A stretch of 5,329 nucleotides of DNA from Acidobacteriaceae bacterium (GTDB lineage Bacteria; Acidobacteriota; Terriglobia; Terriglobales; Acidobacteriaceae), in the NCBI GenBank assembly GCA_030040395.1, contig JASHTU010000466.1, positions 1 through 5,329 of the forward strand. Direction: 5' to 3'. Position 1 is the first letter of the stretch, and the number at the start of each line of letters is the position of its first letter. The notes beneath the pieces are model-generated. The model did not search any database. It was not told the origin of the DNA and worked only from the letters and a program-made list of their open reading frames with translations. Positions 5,016-5,329 of this stretch are shown here, piece by piece. Made by a program: the position numbers and the translations under genes.

Positions 5016-5329
5016 CTAATTCCGCCGAGCTTTGCCGCGTGGGCGCGCGGGGGAGAGGAGCTGGTTGACCTTGTCGACGGAAAAAGCCTGGGGATCGAAG
5101 TAGCCGCCGACCCACGCGCGCAGGACTTCGTGCTCTTCGTGCTTGGGATCGGCGAGCGCCTCCAGCAGGTTGTAGTATCCGGCCGCCGCAGTCTTCCCGC
5201 GGGCAAGCGAGTTGGCCATCGATACCGAGGGGGTAAGGGCTATTGGGGTTTGCAGGCGCCCGCTTCTCCAGCACGATGGTGTGTTCCCAACCGTCACCGA
5301 AATTGTACTCATAGGTCATCTTGGCGCCC
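5016..5329 (-). pseudogene. Plasmid pRiA4b ORF-3-like (IS1096-passenger TnpR-type) protein, partial and frameshifted
   Basis: Only the 3' part is in the window; the start lies beyond the right edge. The first frame (5328 down to about 5182) encodes the family signature MTYEYNFGDGWEHTIVLEK, then YPLGIDGQLACPREDCGG, which is the usual conserved ACPPEDCGG region. In that frame the sequence then turns into unrelated Arg-rich residues. In a second frame, from 5180 to the TAG at 5018-5016, the expected continuation appears: GYYNLLEALADPKHEEHEV, then WVGGYFDPQAF and VDKVNQLL, ending in a basic tail. The two halves join at about 5181 within GCGGCGGCCGG and need one base removed or two added. The gene is therefore either recently broken or affected by a sequencing error in a GC-rich run; both halves look otherwise well preserved, which favours an error or a very recent event. 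The molecular function of this family (PF07929) is not established. Confidence 0.8.

Noticed and set aside
4825..5019. 64-codon plus-strand open frame with a leucine run
   Set aside because: It has no ribosome-binding site, no recognised family, and lies over the inverted-repeat segment and the end of the convergent gene. It is probably a chance frame, although repeated copies of the segment elsewhere could be mis-annotated as such small proteins.
1..5329. CRISPR array, toxin-antitoxin, prophage or defence island
   Set aside because: No regularly spaced direct repeats, no integrase or cas-like gene and no toxin-like pair were seen. The DUF507 pair overlaps like a toxin-antitoxin unit, but both members are similar to each other and belong to a broadly conserved family.

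Overview
The window is GC-rich bacterial DNA with compact, intact genes. The combination of a YXWGXW-repeat secreted protein, tandem overlapping DUF507 genes, a thioredoxin-fold [2Fe-2S] ferredoxin and a pRiA4b ORF-3-like gene suggests a soil-type Acidobacteriota (Terriglobia-like) genome. That placement is inferred from remembered family distributions; the window holds no phylogenetic marker that settles it. Layout, left to right: a hairpin that probably ends an upstream gene lies at 4-29, followed by about 285 bases with no convincing gene. A secreted, aromatic-rich YXWGXW-repeat protein (316-1215, +) follows, with a perfect AGGAGG ribosome-binding site. It converges on recJ (1301-3121, -), and a strong 12-bp-stem hairpin at 1246-1273 sits between the two stop codons as a likely shared terminator. 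recJ lies 5 bases downstream of a small, acidic, cysteine-free protein of unknown function (3127-3606, -), so the two look like one leftward operon. A divergent intergenic region (3607-3787) separates this operon from a rightward TTG-start ferredoxin gene (3788-4138). A two-gene DUF507 operon follows (4249-4527 and 4524-4799, ATGA overlap). At the right edge is the 3' part of a leftward pRiA4b ORF-3 / IS1096-passenger-like gene (5016-5329) that carries a frameshift. Functionally this looks like a core-genome neighbourhood: a DNA-repair nuclease with a coupled unknown partner, an electron carrier, two small paralogous proteins that may work together, and an envelope or secreted protein. It does not look like a defence island or a prophage. 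The least explained items are a 107-bp segment bounded by perfect 12-bp inverted repeats, with an inner hairpin, immediately after the pRiA4b-like stop codon (possible MITE-like or structured element); the conserved-looking acidic gene paired with recJ; and two genes that have no Shine-Dalgarno sequence but a -10-like hexamer exactly 12 bases before the ATG, which would fit near-leaderless mRNAs.
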